From the NCBI RefSeq assembly GCF_002250655.1, contig NZ_NOZR01000025.1, forward strand, positions 1-64,000: a stretch of DNA of 64,000 nucleotides, given 5' to 3'. The notes below the pieces were generated by a model. The model searched no databases. It saw nothing but the letters and a program-made list of their open reading frames with translations, and had not been told where the DNA came from. Of the stretch, positions 9,155 to 16,915 are shown piece after piece (the stretch's first letter is position 1; every line of letters begins with the position of its first letter). The position numbers were made by a program, and so were the translations under genes. Source of the DNA: Mycolicibacterium sphagni (GTDB taxonomy: Bacteria; Actinomycetota; Actinomycetes; Mycobacteriales; Mycobacteriaceae).

Positions 9155-10015
9155 CTACCCCGAAATCCGAATCCCGGGACTGTTACCCCAGAACAACAGC
9201 GTCAGCACCATATCGGCGGCGACCACGGTGACGATGCTGGCCCGGATGGCTCGGCCCGAGGCACGTCCGACACCTTCGGGACCGCCCATGGCGTAGTAGC
9301 CCTGGTAACCGTGGATGGCGATGATCAGTGTCACGAAGATGACGGCCTTGAGCACCGAGAACACCACATCGGACGGCCCGATGAACGAATCGAAGTAGTG
9401 GTAGTACGTGCCCGACGACTGCCCGTGCAGCACGTTGACCACCAGTGCGCATGACACGTAGCTCAGCGCCAGTGTCACCACATAGAGCGGAATGATGGTC
9501 AGCATCCCGGCGATCACGCGAGTGGTGACCACGAACGGGATCGATCGGATGCCCAGCGCTTCCAGCGCGTCGATCTCTTCGGAGATCCGCATCGCGCCGA
9601 TCTCGGCGGTCATGCGGCAGCCGGCCTGGGCGGCGAAGCCGATCCCGGCGATCATCGGCGCCATCTCGCGGGTGTTGGCGTAGGCGGAGACGAATCCGGT
9701 CAGTGGGCCCATGCCGACCATGTCGAGGGCGCTATATCCTTCGATGCCCACCGAACCGCCGACCGCAGCGCCCATGAACACCAGCACGCCGATGGTGCCG
9801 CCGCCGACGATCAGTGACCCGTTGCCCCACATCACGTCGACCAGCAGCACCCCGGTCTGGTGCCGGTAGTGCTTGAGCGTGTGCGGGACCGCCCCGAGCA
9901 CCTGAGCCAGGAAGCTGACCTGATGCCCGAGACGTTGGAACACCGAGTCGCCCCGCTCGGCGACCCATAGCGGGGCGCGCAGGACGCCCGGGAGATACCG
10001 GGCCGGAGTCGCCAT
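9155..10015 (-). CDS. yrbEB: YrbEB permease of the Mce transporter (MlaE family)
   Basis: This 286-residue integral membrane protein has five or six hydrophobic segments and the MlaE signature GAMRISEEIDALEALGI at about residues 145-161, the cytoplasmic loop that contacts the MceG/Mkl ATPase. Together with YrbEA it forms the inner-membrane permease of the Mce importer. No ATPase gene is in this window, as is usual because one MceG serves several mce operons elsewhere in the chromosome. Its ATG overlaps the yrbEA stop (ATGA). Confidence 0.92.
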   Translation of the reverse strand: MATPARYLPGVLRAPLWVAERGDSVFQRLGHQVSFLAQVLGAVPHTLKHYRHQTGVLLVDVMWGNGSLIVGGGTIGVLVFMGAAVGGSVGIEGYSALDMVGMGPLTGFVSAYANTREMAPMIAGIGFAAQAGCRMTAEIGAMRISEEIDALEALGIRSIPFVVTTRVIAGMLTIIPLYVVTLALSYVSCALVVNVLHGQSSGTYYHYFDSFIGPSDVVFSVLKAVIFVTLIIAIHGYQGYYAMGGPEGVGRASGRAIRASIVTVVAADMVLTLLFWGNSPGIRISG

Positions 10016-11022
10016 CAGCCCATCCTCAGCGGCATGGACATCGACACACCCTGGGTGATGATCAGGTTGAGAACGAACACCGCGACCACGCCGATGACGA
10101 CGGAGGCGTTGACCGCGTCAGCCACACCGCGCGCGCCGCCGGTGGTCTCCAGGCCGCGCTGGCAGGCGACCAGGATCACCACGACGCCGAACAACCAAGT
10201 CTTGAGCATGGCGACCACGACGTCGCTGACGCTGGCGAACGACGCGAACGAGGCGATGTAGCTGCCGGGTGTGCCGGACTGGAAGCCGACGTTGATGGCA
10301 TAGCCCGCCGCCAGCCCCATGAAGATGATGAAGGCGCACAGCACCGGTGCGACGAACACGATCGCCGCCAGTCGCGGGGTGACGAGTCGCTGAACCGGGT
10401 CCACGCCCATCACGCGCAGTGCGTCGACTTCTTCGCGGATGGTGCGGGCGCCGAGATCGGTGGCCACTGCCGAGCCGGCCGCGCCGCCGAGCAGCAACGC
10501 GGCCACCATCGGTGCCCCTTGCCGGATCACACCAAGGCCACCGGCCGCGCCCGAGACCGACGAGGCGCCGACCTGCTGGATGAAGTTGCCCACCTGCACG
10601 GCCACGATCACCCCGAACGGGATGGACACCAGCAGGGCCGGAATCGCGGTAACACTGATGATGAACCAGGCCTGGTTGACGGTGTCCCGCCACGGGTGGC
10701 GCAGCCGGACCAGGTCGGTGACGAGGAACGCGAACGCCTGTGCGCCGAGGCCGAAGAAGCGGCCCAATGTCTGCAAGGACGAATCCATTTGGGCGAGCAC
10801 ATGCCTAAGCGGTCTGCTTAGGATGGCGGCGACCTGGCGTCCGGTCGACGGCTCCGCGACGGGCGCGCGATCTTCGTGTGGGCCGGACGTCGTGTCGTCG
10901 GAAACGATGTCGACGGGGGTGGCGACGGCCATGTCGACGTCGATGTCGACGCAGGCGAGATCGTTGCCTTGCGCCTCGGGAGCTGCTTCGGCCGCAGTCG
11001 CGTCATGGACACCTGCGGTCAA
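10015..11022 (-). CDS. yrbEA: YrbEA permease of the Mce transporter, with extended N-terminus
   Basis: This 335-residue protein is an MlaE-family permease. The permease core starts only near residue 80 (LQTLGRFFGLGAQAFAFLV) and carries the ATPase-contact motif GARTIREEVDALRVMGVDP. The first ~75 residues are acidic and probably disordered, an extension longer than in the YrbEA proteins I know. The start is TTG at 11022. It is supported by AAGGAGGT on the minus strand at 11038-11031, eight bases upstream, which is the strongest Shine-Dalgarno in this part of the window. It is the first gene of the mce operon. Confidence 0.9.
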   Translation of the reverse strand: MTAGVHDATAAEAAPEAQGNDLACVDIDVDMAVATPVDIVSDDTTSGPHEDRAPVAEPSTGRQVAAILSRPLRHVLAQMDSSLQTLGRFFGLGAQAFAFLVTDLVRLRHPWRDTVNQAWFIISVTAIPALLVSIPFGVIVAVQVGNFIQQVGASSVSGAAGGLGVIRQGAPMVAALLLGGAAGSAVATDLGARTIREEVDALRVMGVDPVQRLVTPRLAAIVFVAPVLCAFIIFMGLAAGYAINVGFQSGTPGSYIASFASFASVSDVVVAMLKTWLFGVVVILVACQRGLETTGGARGVADAVNASVVIGVVAVFVLNLIITQGVSMSMPLRMG

Positions 11023-11030
11023 CGGCAGAC

Positions 11031-11038
11031 ACCTCCTT
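11031..11038 (-). promoter_or_regulatory. Strong ribosome-binding site deciding the TTG start of yrbEA
   Basis: AAGGAGGT on the minus strand ends eight bases before the TTG at 11022. It matches the anti-Shine-Dalgarno sequence over eight bases and is the reason to accept TTG rather than a later ATG. Confidence 0.8.
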
Positions 11039-11040
11039 AA

Positions 11041-11127
11041 TCGCTGGTACGACTACTTCCCCCAGCAAAGTCCGAGCTTTGTCGTCGTGCGTTTACCAGC
11101 GGTACGAGTACGTGCGTTGTACCAGCG
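11041..11127. promoter_or_regulatory. Three TACCAGCG elements upstream of the mce operon (candidate operator)
   Basis: TACCAGCG occurs at 11094-11101 and 11120-11127, and in inverted orientation (CGCTGGTA) at 11042-11049, directly behind the yrbEA ribosome-binding site. The two direct copies share a longer unit: GTGCGTT then TACCAGCG, with one extra G in the second, starting at 11087 and 11112, 25 bases apart. GGTAC at 11101-11105 and GTACC at 11119-11123 form an inverted pair between them. Repeated half-sites at this position are typical of a repressor operator. The regulator is not identified. Confidence 0.5.
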
Positions 11128-11687
11128 ACGGCGTGCGTGTGTTCACGGAAAGAAGATCAGTGTGATGTACGCCACAAACGCCCGTCAAGAGCTGTTCGCG
11201 CTCCGCCGCGCCGGCGGATGCGGCCGCAGGGTTGCGGCGGGGTCAATAACGTGCGCAGACAGGTGCCGCACGCGTCAATCTGGGTAAGTTCCCAGCGTCC
11301 GCGATGCTTCGCGGAGGCGAGGCTGTGTTTTCGTCGAGGCGCGCCGGCCTCGGATGGCTGCGCGGTACACAGGCAATTGCCAGTGCGGCAATTCGCCGTT
11401 AAGCCGAAGAATTCGCCCCGGCCCGATCACGGCTCGCGGGCGCGAAGTCAGGGCCGCCGGTGGGCCGTTGTACCGGAGATCGTCGTGTTCACATTTCGCG
11501 CACGGCAGGTTGGCGCTGGGCTCGGGCAAATACCGCTACGACCCGGCGCGGTTCTCTGCCAGATCGTCAAATCCCGGCGAAATACCGCGCTTCTGGATTA
11601 GGGTTCGTGCGAGTTGGACCGACTAGGTGGGGGTCATGGCGAGCGCTGTTTCTGGGCACGTGCCGGGGGAGACTGCGCTCGAACGTC
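11128..11687. other. Gene-poor stretch between the mce operon and the biosynthetic cluster
   Basis: About 560 bases without a convincing gene. Open frames on both strands here have no family-like sequence. Near the downstream gene, TAGGGT at 11599-11604 fits the mycobacterial -10 pattern TANNNT, but no good -35 is seen. An imperfect 13-base palindrome (AGTTGG, A, CCGACT) lies at 11612-11624, just downstream of it. These may be the promoter and operator of the nine-gene cluster. The support is positional only. Confidence 0.3.
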
Positions 11688-13355
11688 ATGCCGGTCAGCT
11701 CTGAGCGCATCGGCGCAGGGGATGGGCGCACGCGAGTAGTCGACTACATCGTCGAACACCTGGCACGTCGCGGCCTCCGGCATGTGTTCGGCGTCGACGG
11801 CGCCAATATCGAGGACCTCTACGACGCCGCCTACTCATCACCGGACGTGACCGCAGTGATCGCCAAGCACGAGTTCTCCGCGGCCGCGATGGCGGACGCC
11901 TACAGCCGTGCCGGCGACGGAATCGGCGTCGTGGCCGCGACGTCCGGCGGCGGAGCCCTCAACACCATCCCGGGACTGGGGGAGTCGTTCGCCAGTCGGG
12001 TGCCGGTCCTGGCGCTCATCGGCCAGCCGCCGACCACCATGGACGGGCGCGGATCATTCCAGGACACCAGCGGCATGAACGGCGCGCTGGACGGGGAAGC
12101 GTTGTTCTCCGCGGTGTCGGTGTTCTGCCAGCGGGTGTGCAACCCTGCCGACATCGTGACCGCGCTGCCGCGGGCACTGTCTGCCGCGAAGAGCGGTGGT
12201 GGACCGGCGGTGTTGTTGCTGCCCAAGGACATCCAGCAGGCCTTGGTGGAAGCCCCCGAGCACGACATCTCCGAGAGTTCGACACGCACGGTCGAGGATC
12301 TCGCGGCGTTGATCGAGTTGCTGAATGGTGTCGACGGCCGGGTGACGATCATCGCCGGCGATCAGGTCGTCCGCGACGACGCCCGCGCGGAACTGGACAA
12401 CCTGCGCGCGGTGCTGCGGGCGAGCATCGCGACGGTGCCGGATGCGAAGGATGCCGCGGATGCGGCAGTGGGCGTGACCGGGGTGATGGGTCACCCCGCG
12501 GTGGCCGCGGGGCTGGCCGGCAGCTCCGCCTGCCTGCTGGTGGGCACGCGGCTGCCGCTGATGGCGCGCGCTGGACTGGACGAAGCGCTCGGATCGGTGC
12601 CGATCGCGTCGATCGGCTCGGCCCCGCCGTATCTGCCTGCCATACATGTCGACAGCGACGACCTGCGTGCCTCGCTGGCCCGGTTGGTTGCGGCGTTGAG
12701 TCCGGGCCGTACGGCCCTGGCCGTCGATTCGCCACCACCGAGTGAACTGACCCCACCGCCGTATGTGGGGTCCGGCGTTCGGTACCGGGACGCCATGCTC
12801 ACACTGGACGCCGTGCTGCCGCAGGACACCGACATCGTCGTCGACGCGGGCAATATCGGGGCGGCCGCGATCCATTGGCTGCCGGCCCGCCGCAACGGCC
12901 GCTTCCTGGTGGCGCTCGGAATGGGCGGAATGGGATACAGCTTCGGCGCAGGCATCGGGATGGCGTTCGCGCGCGGCCGCACCGCGGTGATTGCCGGTGA
13001 CGGAGCATTCTTCATGCAGGGCATGGAGATTCACACCGCCCTGCATTACCGGCTTCCGGTCACCTTCGTGCTGTTCGACAACCATGCCCACGCCATGTGC
13101 GTCACCCGTGAGCAGCTGTTCTACGGCGACCGGTACAGCTACAACCGGTTCGGCCCCAGCCGACTCGGGGCCGGGCTGGCCGCGATGTTTCCCGCGCTGC
13201 CGTCGATCGACGTCTCCGACATAGCCGAACTCGGGGTGGCGATCAAAGCCGCGCTGGACGTCGACGGTCCGTCCGTGGTGGCGGTCGAGTGCTCAGCCGA
13301 CGAAATACCGCCCTTCACAGCCTTTTTGAAAAACTCAACACCGAGGGACAGCTGA
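11688..13355 (+). CDS. ThDP-dependent enzyme, acetolactate-synthase/benzoylformate-decarboxylase type
   Basis: This 555-residue protein has the three-domain ThDP fold. The Pyr domain has the catalytic-type Glu62 in KHEFSAAAMADAYSR. The C-terminal PP domain has the cofactor motif GDG (437-439) with the partner Asn465 27 residues after Asp438. Such enzymes decarboxylate 2-keto acids and can join the resulting acyl anion to an aldehyde, ketone or acyl acceptor. The ATG at 11688 is chosen because the fold begins about 15 residues later and the longer upstream frame is not family-like. It is the first gene of the nine-gene cluster and its TGA overlaps the next ATG (TGATG). It stands alone, with no ALS regulatory subunit or other branched-chain amino acid gene nearby. 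The substrate is unknown. Confidence 0.85.
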   Translation: MPVSSERIGAGDGRTRVVDYIVEHLARRGLRHVFGVDGANIEDLYDAAYSSPDVTAVIAKHEFSAAAMADAYSRAGDGIGVVAATSGGGALNTIPGLGESFASRVPVLALIGQPPTTMDGRGSFQDTSGMNGALDGEALFSAVSVFCQRVCNPADIVTALPRALSAAKSGGGPAVLLLPKDIQQALVEAPEHDISESSTRTVEDLAALIELLNGVDGRVTIIAGDQVVRDDARAELDNLRAVLRASIATVPDAKDAADAAVGVTGVMGHPAVAAGLAGSSACLLVGTRLPLMARAGLDEALGSVPIASIGSAPPYLPAIHVDSDDLRASLARLVAALSPGRTALAVDSPPPSELTPPPYVGSGVRYRDAMLTLDAVLPQDTDIVVDAGNIGAAAIHWLPARRNGRFLVALGMGGMGYSFGAGIGMAFARGRTAVIAGDGAFFMQGMEIHTALHYRLPVTFVLFDNHAHAMCVTREQLFYGDRYSYNRFGPSRLGAGLAAMFPALPSIDVSDIAELGVAIKAALDVDGPSVVAVECSADEIPPFTAFLKNSTPRDS

Positions 13356-14026
13356 TGACACTTCCGGCACTCGAAGACATCACCGCTCACCACGGCGGCG
13401 ACGACCCGATTCCTGGGCTGATGCGGATCGAGACCTCGCCCCGGGAAAAGGCCACCCCGATCCTGATGGAGATGATTCACGCGGTCTATCCGCACGACGA
13501 GGTCTTCGGCGAGTACTGCACCGTCAACGATTTCATTGACTGCCCTCCCGATGAGCTGTTCGACTACCTGGCCGACACCCGCTCCCTGGAGGAGTGGACC
13601 TACAGCCTGCGTGGGTTCACCCGCACCGAGGAGGACGGGTTGTGGGTGGCCTACGACCGGTTGGGCAGCGAAACGGAGATCTATACCCGCACCGTCGCCA
13701 ACCGCGAGGCCCGCACAGTCGACTACCACTGCGCTTGGGACCAGGGGCGGCACCTGTGGATGATCTATCTGATGCGCGTCGTGGACGCGCAGGTGGTCTT
13801 CAACAAGCCTGGCTCGGTGGTGCTGTGGACCAACTGCCACCACCCGTTCTACGACGACAACCCCTATCCCGATACCGCGCCGCCGGAGCGACCGGTCTGG
13901 GTCGGTGACTTCTGGGAGATGTTCGGTGCCGGCCACCTCCTGGAACTGAAGAACCTCAAGGCGATTGCCGAATACCGCCACCACAACGGGTTACCCATCA
14001 CCCCGCACTGGATGCGTGAGGCATGA
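13355..14026 (+). CDS. START/SRPBCC-like protein of the biosynthetic cluster
   Basis: This 223-residue soluble protein contains a stretch typical of SRPBCC (Bet v1/START) domains at about residues 50-75: FIDCPPDELFDYLADTRS, then LEEWTYSLRG. A beta-rich core and a C-terminal helix follow. Such domains have a deep hydrophobic cavity and act as cyclases, aromatases or lipid carriers; in polyketide clusters they often fold or dehydrate an ACP-bound chain. No catalytic residue can be assigned. It is translationally coupled at both ends (TGATG before, ATGA after), so it is probably needed in step with the ThDP and KAS-like enzymes. The fold assignment is by pattern only. Confidence 0.65.
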   Translation: MTLPALEDITAHHGGDDPIPGLMRIETSPREKATPILMEMIHAVYPHDEVFGEYCTVNDFIDCPPDELFDYLADTRSLEEWTYSLRGFTRTEEDGLWVAYDRLGSETEIYTRTVANREARTVDYHCAWDQGRHLWMIYLMRVVDAQVVFNKPGSVVLWTNCHHPFYDDNPYPDTAPPERPVWVGDFWEMFGAGHLLELKNLKAIAEYRHHNGLPITPHWMREA

Positions 14027-15039
14027 ACACGGTCAGCCTGATCGACGTCGCTACCTACCTGCCCGAAAACCGGGTCCCGGCGCAGTGGTACACCCAATTC
14101 AGCGGCAGCGACGACCTGCGCGACAACCCCATGTTCCGGGCCCCTGAATACCGTCACCACGCGGCCGACGACGAGTCGAACGTCGACATGATCCAGCGCG
14201 CCGTCGCCGCCTTGACCGCCCGTCACGGGTCCGATGTGCTCAATGACGTCGACGTACTGCTCACCCACTCGCAGCTGCCTGATCTTCCGATCCTCGGTGC
14301 CGGCGGCGAAGTTGCCAAGCGGCTCGGTATCAGCCCGGAGTGGATCATCGACGTCCACAACGGCGGTTGCGCGGCATTTGTGTTGATGCTCAAGCTGGCT
14401 CGCCAACTGCTGACCGGTGGCGCCGGGCGCACCGCTCTGATCGCGGTCGCGCAGAACGCCGCGGGCAAGATCTTCGAGCAGGAGCAAGTGCGCAAGCTGG
14501 CCCAGGCCTCGGTTCCTGGCGACGGCGCCGCAGTCGGGCTGGTCACCCTGTCGGACAGCTCACCGGTCCTCGATATCGAGTGCCGCTACTTCGGTGAGAA
14601 CGCCACCGACATGACCCTGGCCGCTGATCCTGCGCGGCGTTGGTGGGAAGCCGGCCTGGGACAAGGCTACGTCGGGTTCAACGAGGGCAAGATCATCAAG
14701 GTGCTGGCCCGAGGCAACCGGCAGGTGCCTGCGGTGGTGCGCGCGGTGTGCGACCGCATCGGGGTGAAGCCAGGCGACCTGGACCTGCTCGTCACCAATC
14801 AGCCGAACCGGTTGCTGCTGCGGAATTGGAATGAGGCGCTGGGCCTTTCACCTGAGCGCCATCGCGACACATTCCACGAATGCGGTAACCTGTTCGCGGT
14901 CGCCATCCCGGTCAACTTGGAGGCCGCGATCATCGACGGCCGGATCGGTGCCGGCGACATCGTGATGATGGCCGGGTTCGCGCACGCCGGAGACTTCGCG
15001 GGCGCCGCCGCCATCCAGTGGGGCGGAACCCGGAGATGA
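14023..15039 (+). CDS. KAS III-like enzyme with His-to-Asn substitution in the triad
   Basis: This 338-residue protein has the thiolase fold of ketoacyl-ACP synthase III (FabH). The nucleophile Cys116 is in NGGCAAF, and the final Asn289 of the triad is in CGNLFAVAIP. The expected His of the HQAN motif is replaced: the motif reads NQPN, with Asn259. The 30-residue spacing from 259 to 289 equals that from His244 to Asn274 in E. coli FabH, so the alignment is firm. In FabH the His is needed for decarboxylating malonyl-ACP, while Cys alone supports acyl transfer. This protein may therefore be an acyltransferase or a condensing enzyme that uses no malonyl extender. It is coupled to the ACP gene that follows (ATGA). 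Confidence 0.85.
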   Translation: MNTVSLIDVATYLPENRVPAQWYTQFSGSDDLRDNPMFRAPEYRHHAADDESNVDMIQRAVAALTARHGSDVLNDVDVLLTHSQLPDLPILGAGGEVAKRLGISPEWIIDVHNGGCAAFVLMLKLARQLLTGGAGRTALIAVAQNAAGKIFEQEQVRKLAQASVPGDGAAVGLVTLSDSSPVLDIECRYFGENATDMTLAADPARRWWEAGLGQGYVGFNEGKIIKVLARGNRQVPAVVRAVCDRIGVKPGDLDLLVTNQPNRLLLRNWNEALGLSPERHRDTFHECGNLFAVAIPVNLEAAIIDGRIGAGDIVMMAGFAHAGDFAGAAAIQWGGTRR

Positions 15040-15308
15040 CGGCAGCCGGTGGACCGCCGACGACCTTGGCCACCGTCACGCAGGAGATCATCGGACTGAT
15101 CGAATCCGAAAGCGGCAGCGCGGCAGGAAATCTCACCGCCGAATCGGGATTGCAGGACGCCGGGATGGATTCGGCCCAGGTGCTGTCGTTGGTGTTCCGT
15201 ATCGAAGCACGTTATGACATCGACCTGGATGCGCAGGACGATGACGACCTGCACACCATTGGTGAGCTGGCCCATCTGGTGCTGCGCCGCATCCGAGAGC
15301 GCTCATGA
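15036..15308 (+). CDS. Free-standing acyl carrier protein
   Basis: This 90-residue acidic protein has the carrier-protein fold. The phosphopantetheine-attachment motif reads AGMDSAQVL with Ser46, in place of the more common DSL. Its ATG overlaps the KAS III-like stop and its own stop overlaps the acyl-AMP ligase start (ATGA at both ends), so all three should be made in step. It probably carries the acyl chain that the ligase activates and the KAS III-like enzyme receives. The residue after the Ser is Ala rather than Leu, which suggests a dedicated partner set rather than primary fatty acid synthesis. Confidence 0.9.
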   Translation: MTAAGGPPTTLATVTQEIIGLIESESGSAAGNLTAESGLQDAGMDSAQVLSLVFRIEARYDIDLDAQDDDDLHTIGELAHLVLRRIRERS

Positions 15309-16915
15309 AGGGTGCCCCGGCCATCCGGCCCAAGTTCGAGACACTGATCGACATGCTCGACGCCGCCGCACTCGGTGGCCAGAGCCTGTTCTTCGTCGAC
15401 CGAAACGAGGCCGACACCGAAGTCGCGATGGCCGACATCCGCAGCGACGCACGCTCACTGGCCGCCGGGCTGCGCGCCGCCGGCGTACAGACCGGCGACC
15501 GCGTCGCGCTGGTGTTGCCGACCGGCCCGGAGTTCGTCGCGTCCTTCTTCGGGGTGCTGTACGCGGGCGCGGTGCCGGTGCCGCTATACCCACCGGTGCG
15601 GCTCGGCAAGCTCGATGAGTACCGCGACCGGACCGCGGCGATGCTGCGGGCGGTTCAAGCGATCCTGGTGATCACCGAGGACCGGATCCGCCCGTTGCTC
15701 GAAGCCACCCAGACCAGGTGTGCCACCCCAGCGGATCTGAGCGCCGGGAATTACCCCGAGATCGGTGTGGCCGCTGCCGATCTCGCCTTGATCCAATTCT
15801 CGTCCGGCACCACGCACGATCCCAAACCCGTGGCCCTCACGCATGAGAACCTGCTGTACAACCTTGCGGCGATCGCCGGGTATTTCGCCGAAGCCGGCAT
15901 GCCCGAGCAGGTGGGCGTCACGTGGCTGCCGCTCTACCACGACATGGGATTGATCGGCAACCTGCTGATGGCGTTCTATCTCCCGCGCCCATTGGTCTTG
16001 CTTCCGCCCGAACTGTTTCTTGCCGTGCCTGGGGCCTGGTTGCGTGCCATCTCCCGGCACCGCGGCACCATCACCGCTGCTCCCAACTTCGCATTCGGCT
16101 TGTGCCTGAAGCGAATTCGTGATGATGAGCTCACCGGTGTCGACCTGAGTTCGTGGCGGCTGTGCCTCAACGGGGCCGAGCTGACCAGCGCGGAGGTTCA
16201 GCGCCGGTTCGGTGAGCGCTTCGGGCCCTGGGGATTTGACGCGGGCGCGTTCACACCGGTCTACGGGCTGGCCGAGGCGTCGCTGGCGGTCACCTTCAAA
16301 CCGGCCGGCTCGTCGTTCAAGTCTGTCGAGATCGGTGGCAAAGAACTGGTGAGCACCGGCCGGGCGCTGGCCGGCGTCGAGGTCGAGATCCGCGGCCACG
16401 ATTCGCGACCACTGCCCGAAGGCGAGGAGGGGCACATCTTCGTTCGCGGGCCCAGCGTGATGGCCGGCTACTTCGGCCGACCCGACCTCACCGAGCAGGC
16501 TCGGCACGCCGGCTGGCTGGACTGCGGCGACCTCGGATTCGTCCAGGACGGTGAGCTTTTCGTGTGCGGACGCAGCAAGGAGACGGTGGTGATCCGGGGA
16601 GCCAACCACGCACCCCAGGACTTCGAGGCCGCCCTCGACGGGCTGGCCGGCGTTCGCGCCGGATGTGCGATCGCAGTGGGCTACCTTCCCGCAGATATGG
16701 ACGACGAGGCACTCGCCTTGCTGGTCGAGACCACCCCCGACGCCCCAGCCGGATTGGCGGCCGATGTGGCGGCGCGGGTGCTGCAGCGCACCGGTATCGC
16801 CGCGCACCACGTTGAGCTGTTGGCGCCGGGCACATTGCCGCGCACCTCCAGCGGAAAGCTCCGCCGGCTCGAGGCGCGTACGCAGTGGCTGGCAGGGACG
16901 CTGACGCCGTGTTAG
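15305..16915 (+). CDS. Fatty-acyl-AMP ligase (FadD/FAAL type)
   Basis: This 536-residue adenylate-forming enzyme has the ATP-binding motif FSSGTTHDPK, the FAAL-typical WLPLYHDMGLIG, VYGLAEASLAV, and a C-terminal catalytic Lys518 in SSGKLRR. FAALs activate a fatty acid as acyl-AMP and hand it to the phosphopantetheine of an ACP rather than to CoA. The preceding ACP is the obvious acceptor. This gives the cluster its own way to take a free fatty acid into the pathway. The CoA-ligase alternative cannot be excluded without structure, but the YHDMGL motif and the ACP partner favour FAAL. Confidence 0.88.
   Translation: MKGAPAIRPKFETLIDMLDAAALGGQSLFFVDRNEADTEVAMADIRSDARSLAAGLRAAGVQTGDRVALVLPTGPEFVASFFGVLYAGAVPVPLYPPVRLGKLDEYRDRTAAMLRAVQAILVITEDRIRPLLEATQTRCATPADLSAGNYPEIGVAAADLALIQFSSGTTHDPKPVALTHENLLYNLAAIAGYFAEAGMPEQVGVTWLPLYHDMGLIGNLLMAFYLPRPLVLLPPELFLAVPGAWLRAISRHRGTITAAPNFAFGLCLKRIRDDELTGVDLSSWRLCLNGAELTSAEVQRRFGERFGPWGFDAGAFTPVYGLAEASLAVTFKPAGSSFKSVEIGGKELVSTGRALAGVEVEIRGHDSRPLPEGEEGHIFVRGPSVMAGYFGRPDLTEQARHAGWLDCGDLGFVQDGELFVCGRSKETVVIRGANHAPQDFEAALDGLAGVRAGCAIAVGYLPADMDDEALALLVETTPDAPAGLAADVAARVLQRTGIAAHHVELLAPGTLPRTSSGKLRRLEARTQWLAGTLTPC

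Noticed and set aside
1288..11022. Assigning the mce operon to mce4 (cholesterol) or another numbered class
   Set aside because: The YrbEA N-terminus differs from the YrbE4A I remember and no cholesterol genes are adjacent, but subunit sequences alone do not let me assign the class without a tree.
11275..11529. A minus-strand open frame of 84 codons with a CAKC motif, and a plus-strand frame at 11354-11626 with CQC
   Set aside because: The minus frame has only a TTG start and no good ribosome-binding site; neither shows family-like sequence, and they overlap each other in a GC-rich stretch where chance frames are common.
11460..11687. Possible 76-residue N-terminal extension of the ThDP enzyme
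   Set aside because: The extension is Arg/Trp-rich with no resemblance to ThDP enzymes, while the ATG at 11688 places the fold at the usual distance from the N-terminus.
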